Counted from the first letter of the stretch, positions 10,512 to 21,888 are shown. The stretch is 64,000 nucleotides of DNA from Hysterangium stoloniferum (GCA_015178975.1 WHVD01000008.1:558001-622000); one strand, 5' to 3'. Translations and numbers: made by a program. Notes: generated from the sequence alone by a model not told the origin.

Positions 10512-12261
10512 CATGGTAATTCACTTCCGTCCCGGCCGCCTTGGTGGAAAACCCGACACTATGACTAGACGATGGGACATCTATCCTAAAGAGGGGAGTA
10601 GCGACTACGCCACAGTTAATCCGCATAATTTCAAGCCCATGTTTTTATCGGAACAACTGTCCGCATCTATCCGAGCCACTTACCTCATTCATCCAGTCTT
10701 GCGAAGTGTTATCCTTATGGATACCGAAAAGTTACATCAAGACATACTATCGGCAATTCCATTAGACCCAGTCACCAAAGCACACCTCGATAACCTGTCC
10801 GACCCCGATCAACCCTGATGGTCATTAGACTCACAAGGTTTCATTAGATTTGACAATCGCATTTATGTACCAGATCCTGACACCCTTCGACTGCAAATCC
10901 TACAACATAAGCACGACCACCCAATCTCGGGACATTTCGGCCTCAATAAGACCCTCTCACTCATTAGAAGAGAATATACATGGCCCAGCATCCGAGATTT
11001 TGTTAAGCACTATTGTAAATCTTGTACTACGTGTCTATGCTCTAAATCACAGTGACACAAACCATATGGCCTACTCAAACAATTACCGATACCGGAAAAA
11101 CCTTGGAACTTGATTTCTATGGATTTCATCGAGCACCTACCGGCATCTGAAGGTCACACAGCAATCCTAGTTGTTGTGGATCGGCTCACAAAACAAAGTA
11201 TTTTCATTCCAACATATGACACAATAACATCTGTACAGTTAGCTAAATTATTCATCACCCATGTATTTTCCAAGCATGGCATTCCATCGCATGTCACATC
11301 CAATCGTGGATCTGAGTTTGTCTCTCACTTCTTTAGGTCACTTGGAAAAGCACTAGACATGAAGCTACATTTCACTTCGGGCTATCACCCAGAAGGCAAT
11401 GGCCAAACCGAATGCATGAATCAAACCTTGGAACAATACATCCGTGTCTATTGCAACTATCAACAAGACAATTGGAAATCACTACTACTGCTAGCCGAAT
11501 TCACATATAACAATGCACCAAATGCCACTACTGGCATTTCGCCTTTCTTCGCAAATAAAGGCTACAACCCCAACATCGCAATCCACCCAGAACACGATCT
11601 CACATCCACCCGTGCTCAAGGCTTTGTTATAAACCTTGATGAGCTACATCAAGAACTTCGTAAAACTATTGCAATGGCTCAAGAATGATACCAACAGTCT
11701 GCAGATAAGAACTGACTTCCGCCTCCTGACTTCAAGATCGGAGACCGAGTATTTGTTAAAGCCGAGTTTTTCCGAACTACTAGACCTTCTAAGAAGCTCT
11801 CTGAAAAATATTTAGGTCCTTTTGAAGTTATAGCACAAGCCAGCACACTTTCATGGATGCTTCGGCTCCCCAACAACATGCGTGCAGTGCACCCGGTATT
11901 TCATGTATCTATGTTAGAACCTTGTGTTGCTAACAGTATACCAGATCGCATACAACCACCACCTCCACCCGTGATTATTGATGGAGAACCTGAATTCGAG
12001 ATATCAGAGATCCTAGACTCAAAAATTGACAATCGCCGATGCTCATGCAAATTACTTTATTTGGTTAAATGGGCTGGCTATGAAGGTACAGATGAAGAAA
12101 CTTCATGGATACTAGCTACAGAGCTTGGTAATGCCTCAGAAATCGTTTCAGGGTTTCACCAAGCCTATCTGAACAAACCCGGTCCTCTAAATTCTTTAGA
12201 AGTCTATCACACAGTACTCCGACCCTTCCCCGACTATGCATTTATGATTTTCACGCTATGA
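10512..12261 (+). pseudogene. B1 integrase with C-terminal chromodomain
   Basis: After the insert the protein resumes with IHFRPGRLGG. The HHCC zinc region is visible (HKHDHP, then CKSCTTC near 11015-11040). The DDE core has SMDFIEHLP (first Asp) and YHPEGNGQTE (Glu), but the middle Asp of the usual TSDRGSEF reads TSNRGSEF, so the catalytic triad is broken. GDRVFVKAEFF precedes the chromodomain (LYLVKWAGYEGTDEETSW, ~12050-12110). Stops at ~10816, ~11054, ~11686 and ~11713. The C-terminus runs to 12261. Confidence 0.9.
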
Positions 12262-12296
12262 TTCGTTTGTTTTAAAAACCGATATATTTTTACTAT

Positions 12297-13210
12297 CTAA
12301 GTTTCTTCCTCTCTGGCCTCCGAACCTCCCCCTGCACCGACAGCCACCGATACCGTTCCACCAACCTTTTCCGACACCCCAATCTCGTGCCCAACTCCAT
12401 CGCAACTCGAGACTTCCAAGTACTGCTCAAGCTGACCCCCAAGAGACTCGATAATGCTGGTCTGCTTCTCCAGCCCGACGCCCAAAAGCTGCAACTGCTC
12501 AGTCATGAGCCCTTGTTGTCGCAGAGTCTCAAATTGGAACCGAGTCGTTTCTGAGAAATATGTCCACATAAGGCAGTTTTGCTCTTCCAGAGCATCGGCC
12601 TGTTGCTCCTGGAATGATCCATCGGCCCCCGGGAAGACACATCCAAGCTTCTGATTGGTGCACTCTTGACAAGTGCGGCCCCGACCATTGGCCTGAGGAT
12701 GGCAGATTCAACCCCATTTCGTGCACCGGTTGCACTTAGGGTCGTTTTCGGGCCCCACCTTGGGGGCCTGGTTTTGTTTCTATAGGAAAATTATTAGAAG
12801 AGTTTTTATTTAGGAAATCGAACCCACCTTGGGGCTCGATGGCCCTGGTGCATCCTCCTCGTCCTCCTCTTCCTCTTCGTCATCGGACTCCGAAGGCATC
12901 GCAGCCTTGTGCTAAAATATATATAAGTCAGTAAGGTTCACAGAAAATACCGGAGCCGACTTACCTTCCCCTCCCACTTCTTTTTTGCTGCCTCCTCTCG
13001 CGCCCGATCGGCCTCCTGCTGCTTTTTCTTCACAAGCACTGCATCCCAGTGCTTGCGTGCAGCCTCTTCCACCACCTGTTTCTTCTCCTTGGCCTCGATG
13101 GCCGCCAACTCCTCCTTCTCCTTCCACTCCTCCTCTTCACGTGCCTTTCTCTTCTGCTCGAGTACACGACAATGTTCCTGCGCATTCACTGGTCCACTTG
13201 GGACTGACAT
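12297..13210 (-). pseudogene. Opposite-strand coiled-coil / Zn(II)2Cys6-like gene of element B1
   Basis: Same position and orientation as in A1 and A2, but from the other LTR family. Exon 1 (ATG at 13210; an upstream in-frame ATG at 13273 is also possible) encodes a long E/K/A coiled coil (KRKAREEEEWKEKEEL). Donor GTAAGT near 12963 and an acceptor near 12912 precede an exon encoding a run of D/E; another intron near 12785-12830 follows. The last exon encodes C-X2-C-X6-C-X10-C-X2-C-X6-C (KCNRCTKWG, then CQECTNQKLGC), with one TGA between the second and third Cys, then a helical Q/L-rich tail to the stop at 12297. Sequence identity with the A-family protein is low outside the cysteines, so retention of the pattern argues for past selection. 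Confidence 0.65.
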
Positions 13211-13312
13211 AGGTGCAACCGTTAACCGAACTGGGAAGGGCTTCGACCCCGAACCTATGGTCATGGTGGTCAAGGGAAGAGAAGTGGAATTTCAAGCGCC
13301 AGGACCCCTCGA

Positions 13313-13346
13313 ATTTTTATATGTAATTTTTTGCTGAGTCACATGA
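13313..13346 (-). promoter_or_regulatory. Promoter of the B1 opposite-strand gene
   Basis: On the minus strand TCATGTGA/TCACATGA (13339-13346) is followed by ATATAAAAAT (about 13313-13322), ~105 nt before the ATG at 13210. Same arrangement as in A1 and A2. Confidence 0.5.
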
Positions 13347-13423
13347 TGTTTTGACACCCAACCGTACCCGACAAATTTTTTATGTACGGGATCTAGATTT
13401 TCAGCCTCCTTGGGATTTCGGCC

Positions 13424-13437
13424 AAAAGGGGAGATAC
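13424..13437 (+). promoter_or_regulatory. B1 polypurine tract
   Basis: AAAAGGGGAGATAC abuts the 3' LTR start TGTTACAACC at 13438. Expected plus-strand primer; slightly different from the A-family tract AAAGGGAGGGTAC. Confidence 0.75.
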
Positions 13438-14795
13438 TGTTACAACCATGTCGCAACCCTATTGGTCCCGAGGTTATTGCCACTTATCAACGTTTTCAAG
13501 TCACCACTTCGGAAACCATTGGCCCCCAAAGCTGACGTATGTTTTCGCGATGATCAAACTCTGTTTATGCCCACATGAAAATACTTGTATTGTCTGGTTA
13601 AACTTTTGATACATCCCTTTTATTATGTTGATCCGTTCTATCCTATGTTTCACATATGTCTATCTATATTTGTAGTCCTCGAACTATTTCCTTTTATCGT
13701 AATTCCGCTCTCGGTTATCATCGGCCTCCGAACTAATCATAAACTTCCCGTTCCTAGTCAAGCTTATTGTTAATGCCGTTTTCCGCCTTTCTCCCCATTA
13801 GTATTTTCTAGACGCCTGTTACTTGTATATGAACCCGCTGTAGTTGTAGTTACTAGGCAATCAGAATATCAACTCAGAATACCCTCATACGTCTGTAACA
13901 GTCTCATACTAAGAATCCCCCCATCCGCCTTCACGTGCGCTCACCCACTCCTGGCCCCGACCCCTTGGCCTGACACTCAACTTGTCCTTCAGTCCCAATT
14001 GGTATCTCGCCGAAAGGAACTCTTTAGGATTAGTCTTCGCCCGTCCGAAATCTAAGGACACCCTACGGATATTTGCAAGTGTGAAGAGTAGTGGAAGTTC
14101 TAACCGTTCTATATACAAAGAATATCGACTGTTTAGGTATGACACTAAGATGTATTGACTGTCGAAGTCTAATACAGAATGAACGCATATTGACTACTTA
14201 GTTCAATACGGTAGAAGGAAGTAGCTATCTAGAATAAGGTAGAGAGCTAAACGAATAAGTAGAATCGACTGTCAAGTGCAATTCTGAACGACTGCTCGAG
14301 AGTAAAGTAGAGTACTAGAGAGTCGAATAATAGAGTAGCGTGGATGTGGTCCACGCGAGTTGCGATAAGGATTGAGTTTCGACTTGTACAGTTCAAAACT
14401 CTGATAGAGTAGATAGCTAAAGCCCGTCTGTGACGGTCGAGACGATACACCAATCACAACTTACAGGACACTAATGGGTGTCTGGGTAAGTCGTGGTTGT
14501 GGTGTAAAAAGTGTCTGAGTTCTAAACTACGGGCGCTAGAATACACAAGTCTGGCATGTGTGTGCCCACAAGAGTCGATGTACCGCATACATAGGTTGTC
14601 GAACTAATTATAGATATAATAAAAGAGAGAAAATAGAAATAATAAAGGAAATATAGTAAGAGCTCATCCGACTATATTTCCTGAGTGTATTTCGCCATAC
14701 CTCTCACAGCAAGGGCACAGCACATAAGCTGAAGCCAAGTCCTTCCGATCGGTCCCTGTCAGCCACCGACATTAGTCAGTTTTCAGTTCTTAACA
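13438..14795 (+). mobile_element. B1 3' LTR (LTR-B, 724 bp without its insert)
   Basis: TGTTACAACCATG...CAGTTCTTAACA. From 13657 it matches the 5' LTR at 6005-6501. Interrupted by the LTR-C copy at 14080-14708. The first part gives the family start that allows the solo LTR at 20463 to be recognised. Confidence 0.85.
14080..14708 (+). mobile_element. Solo LTR-C, copy 1 (629 bp)
   Basis: TGTGAAGAGTAGTGG...ACCTCTCACA with target duplication GCAAG (14075-14079, 14709-14713); the 5' LTR of B1 has an uninterrupted GCGAGGGCACAG here. Related to the copies at 20793 and 25940. Contains an AT-rich segment with ATAATAAAAG (~14610). No internal region of this family is in the window. Confidence 0.85.
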
Positions 14796-15787
14796 AAGGG
14801 TTCCATCCTTTTTCTTGACAAACAGAACAGGTGCTCCAAAAGGAGACTTAGAGGGTCTGATAAAGCCTATGGACAGATATTCATCCAGGAAATTGTGGAT
14901 TGCAGAAAGCTCCGTGGACAAGAGTGGGTAAATATGTCCTAGGGGTGGCTGGGCACCTTCTTCGAGGTTGATTTTTAAGTCATATTCTCTGTGGGGCAGA
15001 AGCTGGTCAGCTTTCCGCTTACTAAAAACATCCGTGAAGTCATATTTCTCTGGGATGCCTTCTAGATTGGCGGTTTGCTCAGATTTGGATACCGGGGTTG
15101 AAAAACAGCCGGTTGCTTCATCAATTTTTAAATTGATAGTGAACACCTGGGACCTGTCCATTTTTGTAGCCCTAATAAAAGCTGCAGCATTAATCAGAGA
15201 AATAGATGGAGGTGTGTGGGTTCTGGGGAAGCCATGGGTGCCATAGGGATCACAGGAGTCCTTGAGACTGCAGGTGCTGGGAAGGCCATGGGTGCTGTGG
15301 AGGCTGTGTCGGGTACAGTTTCCTCAGCTGCCATGGGTATCCGGAAAGTTATACTGTTAGCTACCCAGTCAATCAATGGAGTGTAGTGGGTAAGCCAGTT
15401 ATGTCCTAGGACAACCGAGCAACTTGAGTCTAACTGGGTCACATAGAAAGTGACCAACTGGGATGTTCCACATGGGAAACAGATGGATAAATCACAAGCT
15501 TGGGTGACAACTGAATTACTTGTGCCATCGAAAAGGCGGAGGCTGATGGGATTTATTGGATAAGTTGACAACAGATTTTTTTGCATGAATTTTGTATCTA
15601 AAAAACAATGAGTCGAGCTGGAATCTATAAGGGCTGAAAAAATGAATTTTGGAATCATATTAGACATAAGTTTAATAAAAAATGAATCAGAATGCAAAAG
15701 AGTGGATGTGTTGAGATGGGTAAACTCTTGAATGCATGGCAAGGAAAAGCAACCCCCAACCTGCATGGAGTTGGTGGGGTTGCTCAC
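14796..15787 (-). pseudogene. A1 protease and start of reverse transcriptase
   Basis: In element sense: the aspartic protease (LIDSSSTHCFLDTKF near 15630-15590, with DSS where DSG is usual), [17 protein letters not shown], a P/A-rich linker, then the conserved pre-RT region (FTINLKIDEATGCFSTPVS, DVFSKRKADQL) and the RT N-terminus ([29 protein letters not shown]). It stops at 14796 where B1 is inserted. Near-identical to A2 at 35040-35930. Confidence 0.85.
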
Positions 15788-15899
15788 TCTTTTTTCGAGT
15801 CAGAAGCTGGTTTGTCCTTCAACAGGGTTTCTGTGGAGGTCTTGGCTGTGCAACCTTTTGCAGAGTTTGCTTTTGCCAGTGGACATTCCAGGACTCAAT

Positions 15900-18456
15900 G
15901 ACTGGGTTTTCTGCACAAGAGACAGAGGTCATTGTCCATATGATGTTGTCTTTCTTGTGGGGTCATTTGCCATCAGGTCCAAGCTTGCCTGTGAGGTCGG
16001 GTTTTCCAGTTTGCTTGCCAGACTGTTGACCTTTGTTGTTGTTAGAAGACTTTTTATCGTTCTTCTTGTCGGATTGCGTGGAGTTCTGGTTGCTGATTGA
16101 CGAGTTGTTGTTGTTGGTTTTATTGGCTGTGGACTTGTTCACTTTGTCCGTGGAGGTCTCACAGGCAACTTCCATGCAATGTTCCCAATAGCATGCATCT
16201 GCATTTTGAGCCTTAAGGTGCATATGGGACAGGGATTTTGGCTTTCCATCTTCTCCTTTCAAGACTTTGTCTTTAAGGTGGGACAGCAGACCAGCATAGA
16301 ATTGGTGGCAGAGAGCGGGATCACCCCACTGACAACGAGCTGCAAGATTATTGAATTGGATGATATAGTCCGTGATGCACTGCATGTCCTTCATACAAAG
16401 ATTAGTGAGACTGTTCTCAGCTTCTCCGGTTGGGTCATATGGGCCAAAGTTGGTTTCAAGCTCCTCAACAAAAGCATCTCAATCTTCGAGCCAAAGCAGC
16501 TATTCCTCAGAAAGTCTGCTAAAAGCCGGTTTGAACCATTTCAATGCAGATCCCGACAAGTATGAAAGTGTGTAGTTGACTTTTTGGGAGTCCATGGAGA
16601 ATGCAGTGGATCGATCGTGGAAATTGAAGCGACATTGCATGAGGAAGGTGGAAAGTTTGTTTGGGTTGGAACCAGTGAAGGGTTCCGGAGCATTGACTTT
16701 TGACCACTGTAGAGAGTTCAATTGGAAAGTAACCTATATGGCAATAGTTTCAAGTCACATCACAAGCACAAATTCTTATATATACTTTGGCACTCAAGAC
16801 GACCTCTACACAGCCAAATCAGTTTCATCAAACAGACGACCAAAACTCCATCATGTTCAACACTGCATCCTCCTCCAAAGTAACCCTCAGTTCCTACTCA
16901 AAACTGACTCTTCACTCCCAAATAGAACTCCAGCCAATAACATCTCGCTTCTCCTCATCCTCAGACATCATTCCCAAGTCCCTACCAGCCCACTCATGCT
17001 CCTCCAAGAAATACCATCATTTCCTCCATCGACAAGGTATTTGACTCCCATATGCTCCAGACGATCCTGCCTTCATTCGTATACAACACTATGATGGCAC
17101 CTCCAAAATCCTCCACTATTGATTTGATCGAGTATTCCAGCAAGATTGTTCCCCACCGTCATCGGGAATCTGTTACATGGCAACATTCACTCCAATAGGA
17201 GATCACAGAGGACCCAAGTTATTTAGGACCCCAGTTGCAGAGGGAAGTCAAGTAGAGCCTCATCGAGGTCGTCATCAATTCGTGTCCTTGCATGGTTGTG
17301 GAGCCTACTCACCACCTGGTTCTAAAATGGTGATTGATTGCATCCCCTCCTTATACTGCAAAACTAGGAACAGAACACATCTAATCTCAGTTCATCGATT
17401 GGTAGTATTGTCATGGTTTCAAAATCAAGCATAGCATTTGAGGGTGATGCATTATCATGGGATTCTTGAGTGTTTCTGACTCATATCATTGATGTTTCAT
17501 CAGCCATCACTTCTATTACTCCATCATCCCTATTGTCTGACTCACCTCCCCTATTGTTCTATTGTGTTTCCCCATTTATCCATATCACATGTCTGATCTC
17601 ATCTTTTGTTTGTAATTCTCTTATTGTTCAGCACAGCCTCCCCCTATTATTGTTCACAGCTTTACTAACACTCCTATTGTGATGACTCAGAAATGACTCA
17701 CACCATATCGCATCGTTATTGTGTTGTTGTTTTCAGATGTTTGTTTTGACCTTGCTCTCTCATGTATATAAGGGCCTCTCTTTTGCCCACTATTGAACAA
17801 GCAATTTCATTGTATCTCATTTCGAAGCTCATTCTTAAGGACAATCTCTTAAGTCTTACTCTCAGTCTCACTCCTACAGCCAGTAAGGGATACTATAGTG
17901 TCTCTTATTGTTGAAGTTCTACATTCTACGACATTGGGCTTATGTCAGCCTTTTGTATTCATCTTCGATTACGTCATCAAGGTCTGATCTCTAGCCTCTC
18001 GCTCTGAGTGTGTTGGTTATAGACTGGTTTCAAGAATGACTGTGTTAGTGACCGTCATAAAGACTTGACCGTTGCTCACAGGTTATTAGGTCTTTTCCTA
18101 GTAATGAACTTACACCGCGGAGGTTCCGGATCCTTCTTTTTGCCTTCTCTGAGCATATGATTCATCAACCTTTCTAAAGTGATTGCTAAATACTCAGAGG
18201 CGGGGTCCAAAAGTGGTGGTCGATCGTCAGACGGAGGATTTTCAACACCCTTGCCCTTGTCAGGAGCCACAGACTCATCCTCATGCTTGGATTCATCCTG
18301 GTTTTCCAGGACTTCTTCGATACAGGCTTCTTCCATGACTTCTGGCTGGTTTGTGAGTGTCTGGCTGGTATACAAAGTTAACGGGGAATGAAGAGTTGAC
18401 GGTCCAGGTAAGGATGCCTGTGCATGTGCTTTTCTTCTTGGTGGCATATTGAACAA
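15900..18456 (-). pseudogene. A1 gag, split by a 1.4-kb insertion
   Basis: N-terminal part 18456-18115 (MPPRRKAHAQASLPGPSTLH, acidic region), then the insertion, then 16703-15900 with the capsid core (NAPEPFTGSNPNKLSTFLM, YIIQFNNLAARCQWGDPAL) and an N/S/K-rich linker up to the zinc-knuckle region (~15900-15950, decayed). The same protein is continuous in A2 at 33676-34955, which fixes the insertion point. Confidence 0.85.
16708..18114. mobile_element. Unclassified 1407-bp insertion in A1 gag
   Basis: Starts TGTAGAGAGTTCAATTGG, ends ATGAACTTACA; the flanking 4 bp are CCAC (16704-16707) and CCGC (18115-18118), a diverged duplication. Ends resemble each other inversely (TGTA..AGTTCA / TGTAAGTTCA). 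The left half has an S/P/T-rich open region with no recognised domain; the right half (17560-18010) has many short CYCCTATTGTT motifs and TATATAAGGG at ~17764, like a promoter or LTR. Could be a shortened copia-type element or a DNA transposon. Confidence 0.55.
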
Positions 18457-18468
18457 TCTCCAAGTCTT

Positions 18469-18479
18469 AGTCAGAAAAT
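18469..18479 (-). promoter_or_regulatory. A1 primer-binding site, self-priming type
   Basis: Adjacent to the 5' LTR; in element sense ATTTTCTGACT follows the LTR end by two bases. It is complementary to AGTCAGAAAAT within the LTR, as in A2. Confidence 0.6.
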
Positions 18480-18481
18480 AC

Positions 18482-20110
18482 TGTTAAGGGTGTGTACATG
18501 GAGGGTTTCCAGACAAAACCATGGGAAATCTGGTAGGACTTGGCTTCAGCCTATAGGCTGTGCCCTCGCAAGATCATCTTGTCCAATTTCAAATGGGCGG
18601 ACCAGAATCCCGGGGAGTCTGGGTGGGGCTCATGGGAGAGGTCAGGGAGTCGAGATAGACAAGTTGGAGGTTGAGTGATAGATGTGTCAGAGCCCATGGG
18701 CTCTGACTAGTGAGAGTGATGTACAATTCAAAGAGGAATTTAGAGCAGAAAATATACTAAGATTACTGGGGAGAATCTAAGCTGATTTTCTGACTGGATT
18801 GTATGTACAACATCTGCCAGACTATATAGATTGTGGAATGAATAACATATCAAATCCAGTAATAATGAAAACAAAACTAACAAACATAAAATGAGATAAG
18901 TAAACACCAAACTTGGTGTTAGGAACAGGATGGAACAGAGCGGAGTCCAAATTGTGACAGGTCATAAAACCATAACAGGAATGGAGCAGGAGCAGAGTCT
19001 GAATTGTGACAGGTCATTTTATTATGACTGGAAAATCCTGCCAGACTCCGGGCACTAACTCATATGCACCCACGCCCTAGACGCACCAATTGTCTGTTTA
19101 TAGGAATTCCCGCCCGGACTCTGTATGTCAGACTTGTTTATGTTTGACCTCATGATGTCGCGTATCAGTCACCGGGCTTCCCCTGGACTCCGTCTTTGTC
19201 TATGTCTGTCTTCATCCCACACATCAGTCACTGGACCCCACTCAGAATCCCACCATCGCTCTAACTGAGCCCCATTCCCATTTTAGTCAAATGACCTGTC
19301 ACGATTTGGACTCCACTCCCGCTCCATTTCCCATTATGGGTTATGATTTGTCATGATTCGGACTCTGCTCCATTCTGTCCTGTTCCTAACACCAAACTTG
19401 GTGTTTACTATTCCCATTTTATGTTTTGCTAGTTTCGTTTCATCATTACTGGATTTGGTATGTCATTCACTCCATGGTCTATTTAAACTGGCAGATGTTG
19501 TCCATACAATCCAGTCAGAAAATCGGCTTAGATTCCCCCCAGTAATCTAATACATTTTCCACTTTAAACCCTTACTTGAATCACACCACTCATGCTAGTC
19601 GGAGCCCACAGGCTCCAGTGCATCTATCTCTCTCACCTATCTCGACTCTCGACCCACGACCTCTGACCCCCGACCCTCGACCCATGAACCCCACCCAGAC
19701 TCCCCGGGATTCCCATCTGCCCATTTGAAATTGGACAATACGATCTCGCAAGGGTGCAGCCTATAAGCTGAAGCCAAGTCCTACCGGATATCCCGCAGGT
19801 TTCTCTGGAGACCCGCCCTGTATGTGTATCCTAACACATTTGACTATAACGGGAATGGGGCTCAGTTAGAGGGATGACAGGTTTTCCGAGTGGGGTCTGG
19901 TGACTGATACATGGGACAGAGTCAGACATAGACAGGGACAGAGTCCGGCAGGTATTCTGGTAACTGATACATGAAGTAATAAAGTCGAATGTGGACAGGT
20001 CTGATGTACAGAGTCTGGTGGAAATTCCAGTAAACTGGCAATTGGTGCATATAGGGTGCAGGTGCGTATAAGTTAATGCTCGGAGTCCGGTGGGATTTCC
20101 AGTTGTAACA
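18482..20110 (-). mobile_element. A1 5' LTR, interrupted by a solo LTR
   Basis: TGTTAAGGGTGTG...TTGTAACA on the plus strand, 807 bp after removing the nested LTR and one target duplication. Outer flank GTGTC (20111-20115) matches the flank of the distal LTR at 2347. Confidence 0.85.
19020..19836 (+). mobile_element. Solo LTR-A inside the A1 5' LTR (817 bp)
   Basis: TATTATGACTGG...TATCCTAACA in opposite orientation to its host LTR, with target duplication CATTT (19015-19019, 19837-19841); the other A1 LTR has one CATTTGACTATAA at ~2886. The first base pair of the LTR is TA rather than TG. Confidence 0.85.
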
Positions 20111-20115
20111 GTGTC

Positions 20116-20457
20116 TCTCTTCCTCAACATGACAGTGGTATTTGTTAAGTTTTTGGTGGTGCTGTTCTTAGACCATATAACTTTCCATTTGTCTGAGTAG
20201 TGACAGTTAACCTGTTGTAAACAGATGAGAACTATAATACAAGTCTCATTTATATATACCCTAGTAACCCACTTACTAATATCCCTGTATGGTTTGAGTC
20301 CTTGCCACTTGTTTACCAAATTCCCAAAAGTTAACAGTATTACTGAAGCTATGTTAAGTATATTCCAAAATATTCTATAATATTCTAGGGATGTCAGGTT
20401 GATTCCCAACATCATGTGCCATTCACTCAATCACCACAATATTTGTACAAAATAGAC
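20116..20457. repeat. Short flanking segment homologous to 52.7 and 56.7 kb
   Basis: Between the two nests. In reverse complement it matches 52780-52985 and partly 56690-56740 (ACGGTCTAAGAACAGC, CGGGTTACTAGGGTATATA). No credible gene: the long minus-strand ORF here runs on into LTR sequence. Confidence 0.55.
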
Positions 20458-20579
20458 ACTCCTGTTATGACTGTGTCACAACCCAAAGATCCCTGACGAT
20501 GCTATCACCTCAAGTTATCATCATGTCTTCATATCAGCCACCATCAGTAAACCCAATGCTGACGTACACCCTCATGGAG

Positions 20580-21888
20580 TGTTATGACTGGAATTCCCAC
20601 TGGACTCCAGGCGCTAACTCATACACACCTGCACCCTATACACACCAATTGACAGTTTACCGGAATTCCCACCCAGACTCCATATGCAGACTTGTCTACA
20701 TTCGACCTCATTATGTCATGTATCAGTCACCAGAATACCCACCAGACTCCGTCCCTGTCTATGTCTGACCTTGTCCCATGCATCAGTCACCATGTGAAGA
20801 GTGGTAGAAGTTCAGACCGTTCTATATATGAAGAAATGAGTAGAAGAGGAGGAATCGACCTATTCGGTGCGATATGAGAGAAAGTGAGAGAGAGAGCACG
20901 AGATGACACAGTAGTCAAAGAGTGCGATGGATCGAGTGGAGGCCTCGACTGTTACAGTTCGAGGCCAGAAGTGTTAGATAGTTCAGATAATGCTACCTAT
21001 GTGGTAGCTGACACGTTACCCTGATCAATGCTTGTAGTAGACCTAGTTTGTGTCTTACGAGTGGTGGTGCTTGGGTAAAAGTGTGTCTGAGTTCTAATTG
21101 GTGCTGAGTGCACCCACAAGTATACACAATGCTTTGAACTAATGAAATGATGGAATATTCGAAGAATATAAAAGATAGATAAATATGAATAGAATGTGCA
21201 AAATATAAATAAAATAAAAGGAGTGTTTTACCACAATGAAACTGTGGTAAAAGCATACTCCTCACACACCGGACCCCACTCATAAAACCCGTCATCGCTC
21301 TAACTGAGCCCCATTCCCATTTTAGTCAAATGACCTGTCACAATTCGGACTCTGCTCCTGCTCTGTTTCCCATTATGGTCTATGATTTGTCACAATTCGG
21401 ACTCCACTCCATTCCATCCTGTTCCTAACACCAATTTGGTGTTTACTATTCTCGTTTTCTGTTTTGCTAGTTTCATTTCATTATTACTGGATTTGGTACA
21501 TATGTATGTCATTCATTCCATGGTCTATATATGGAGTCTGGCAGATGTTGTACATACAATCCAGTCAGAAAATTGGCTTATATTCCCCCCAGTAATCTAA
21601 TACCTTTTCCACTCTAAACTCCTCCTTGAATTACACTGCTCTCACTAGTTGGAGCCCACAGGCTCCAATGCATCTATCTTATTTATCCCAACTCCCGACC
21701 TCTCGACCCATGACCTCCAACCTACAACCCCTTGACCCACGAACCCCACCCGGACTCCCAAGATTTCTGTCCACCTGTCTGAAATTGGACAACACGATCT
21801 CGCGAGGGTGCAGCCTATAAGCTGAAGCCAAGTCCTACTGGATTCCCCACAGGTTTCTCCAGAAACCCGCCGTGTATGTATCCTAACA
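20580..21888 (+). mobile_element. Solo LTR-A nested in LTR-B
   Basis: TGTTATGACTGG...TATCCTAACA with target duplication TGGAG (20575-20579, 21889-21893). Contains LTR-C at 20793-21266. Includes the AGTCAGAAAAT word (~21561) and the GCTGAAGCCAAGTCC box (~21820). Confidence 0.85.
20793..21266 (+). mobile_element. Solo LTR-C, copy 2 (474 bp)
   Basis: TGTGAAGAGTGG...CTCCTCACA, target duplication CACCA/CACCG (20788-20792, 21267-21271); uninterrupted LTR-A copies read CAGTCACCGGACCCC here. Closely related to copy 3, more distantly to copy 1. Confidence 0.85.

Larger units (their letters stand above)
6005..14795 (+). mobile_element. Ty3/gypsy element B1 (plus strand), nested in A1
   Basis: Truncated 5' LTR, gag, protease-RT-RNase H, integrase with chromodomain, opposite-strand Zn-cluster gene, polypurine tract, 3' LTR. 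The right flank (AAGGG, 14796-14800) continues A1 reverse-transcriptase sequence precisely, so B1 inserted into A1 pol. The left target duplication was lost with the deletion at 5852-6004. Numerous stops and frameshifts; carries an AT-rich insert (9840-10511) and a solo LTR in its 3' LTR (14080-14708). Confidence 0.85.
2352..20110 (-). mobile_element. Ty3/gypsy element A1 (minus strand), split by nested insertions
   Basis: The LTR at 2352-3156 (3' LTR in element sense) and the interrupted LTR at 18482-20110 (5' LTR) are flanked by the same 5-bp target duplication GTGTC (2347-2351, 20111-20115), so they bound one insertion. In element order: 5' LTR, self-priming site, gag (18456 downward, split), protease and start of RT (down to 14796), then element B1 inserted, then a chromodomain tail (5851-5400), the opposite-strand Zn-cluster gene, polypurine tract and 3' LTR. 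By comparison with A2, about 2.5 kb (RT palm to most of integrase) is missing at the B1 left junction. Not functional. Confidence 0.85.

Noticed and set aside
14580-14640. AT-rich ATAATAAAAG segment as a replication origin
   Set aside because: It lies inside a repeated LTR and is better explained as LTR promoter or poly(A) region.
19831-20430. 199-residue minus-strand ORF
   Set aside because: It crosses from intergenic repeat into LTR sequence; no domain, no homologue frame at 52.8 kb.
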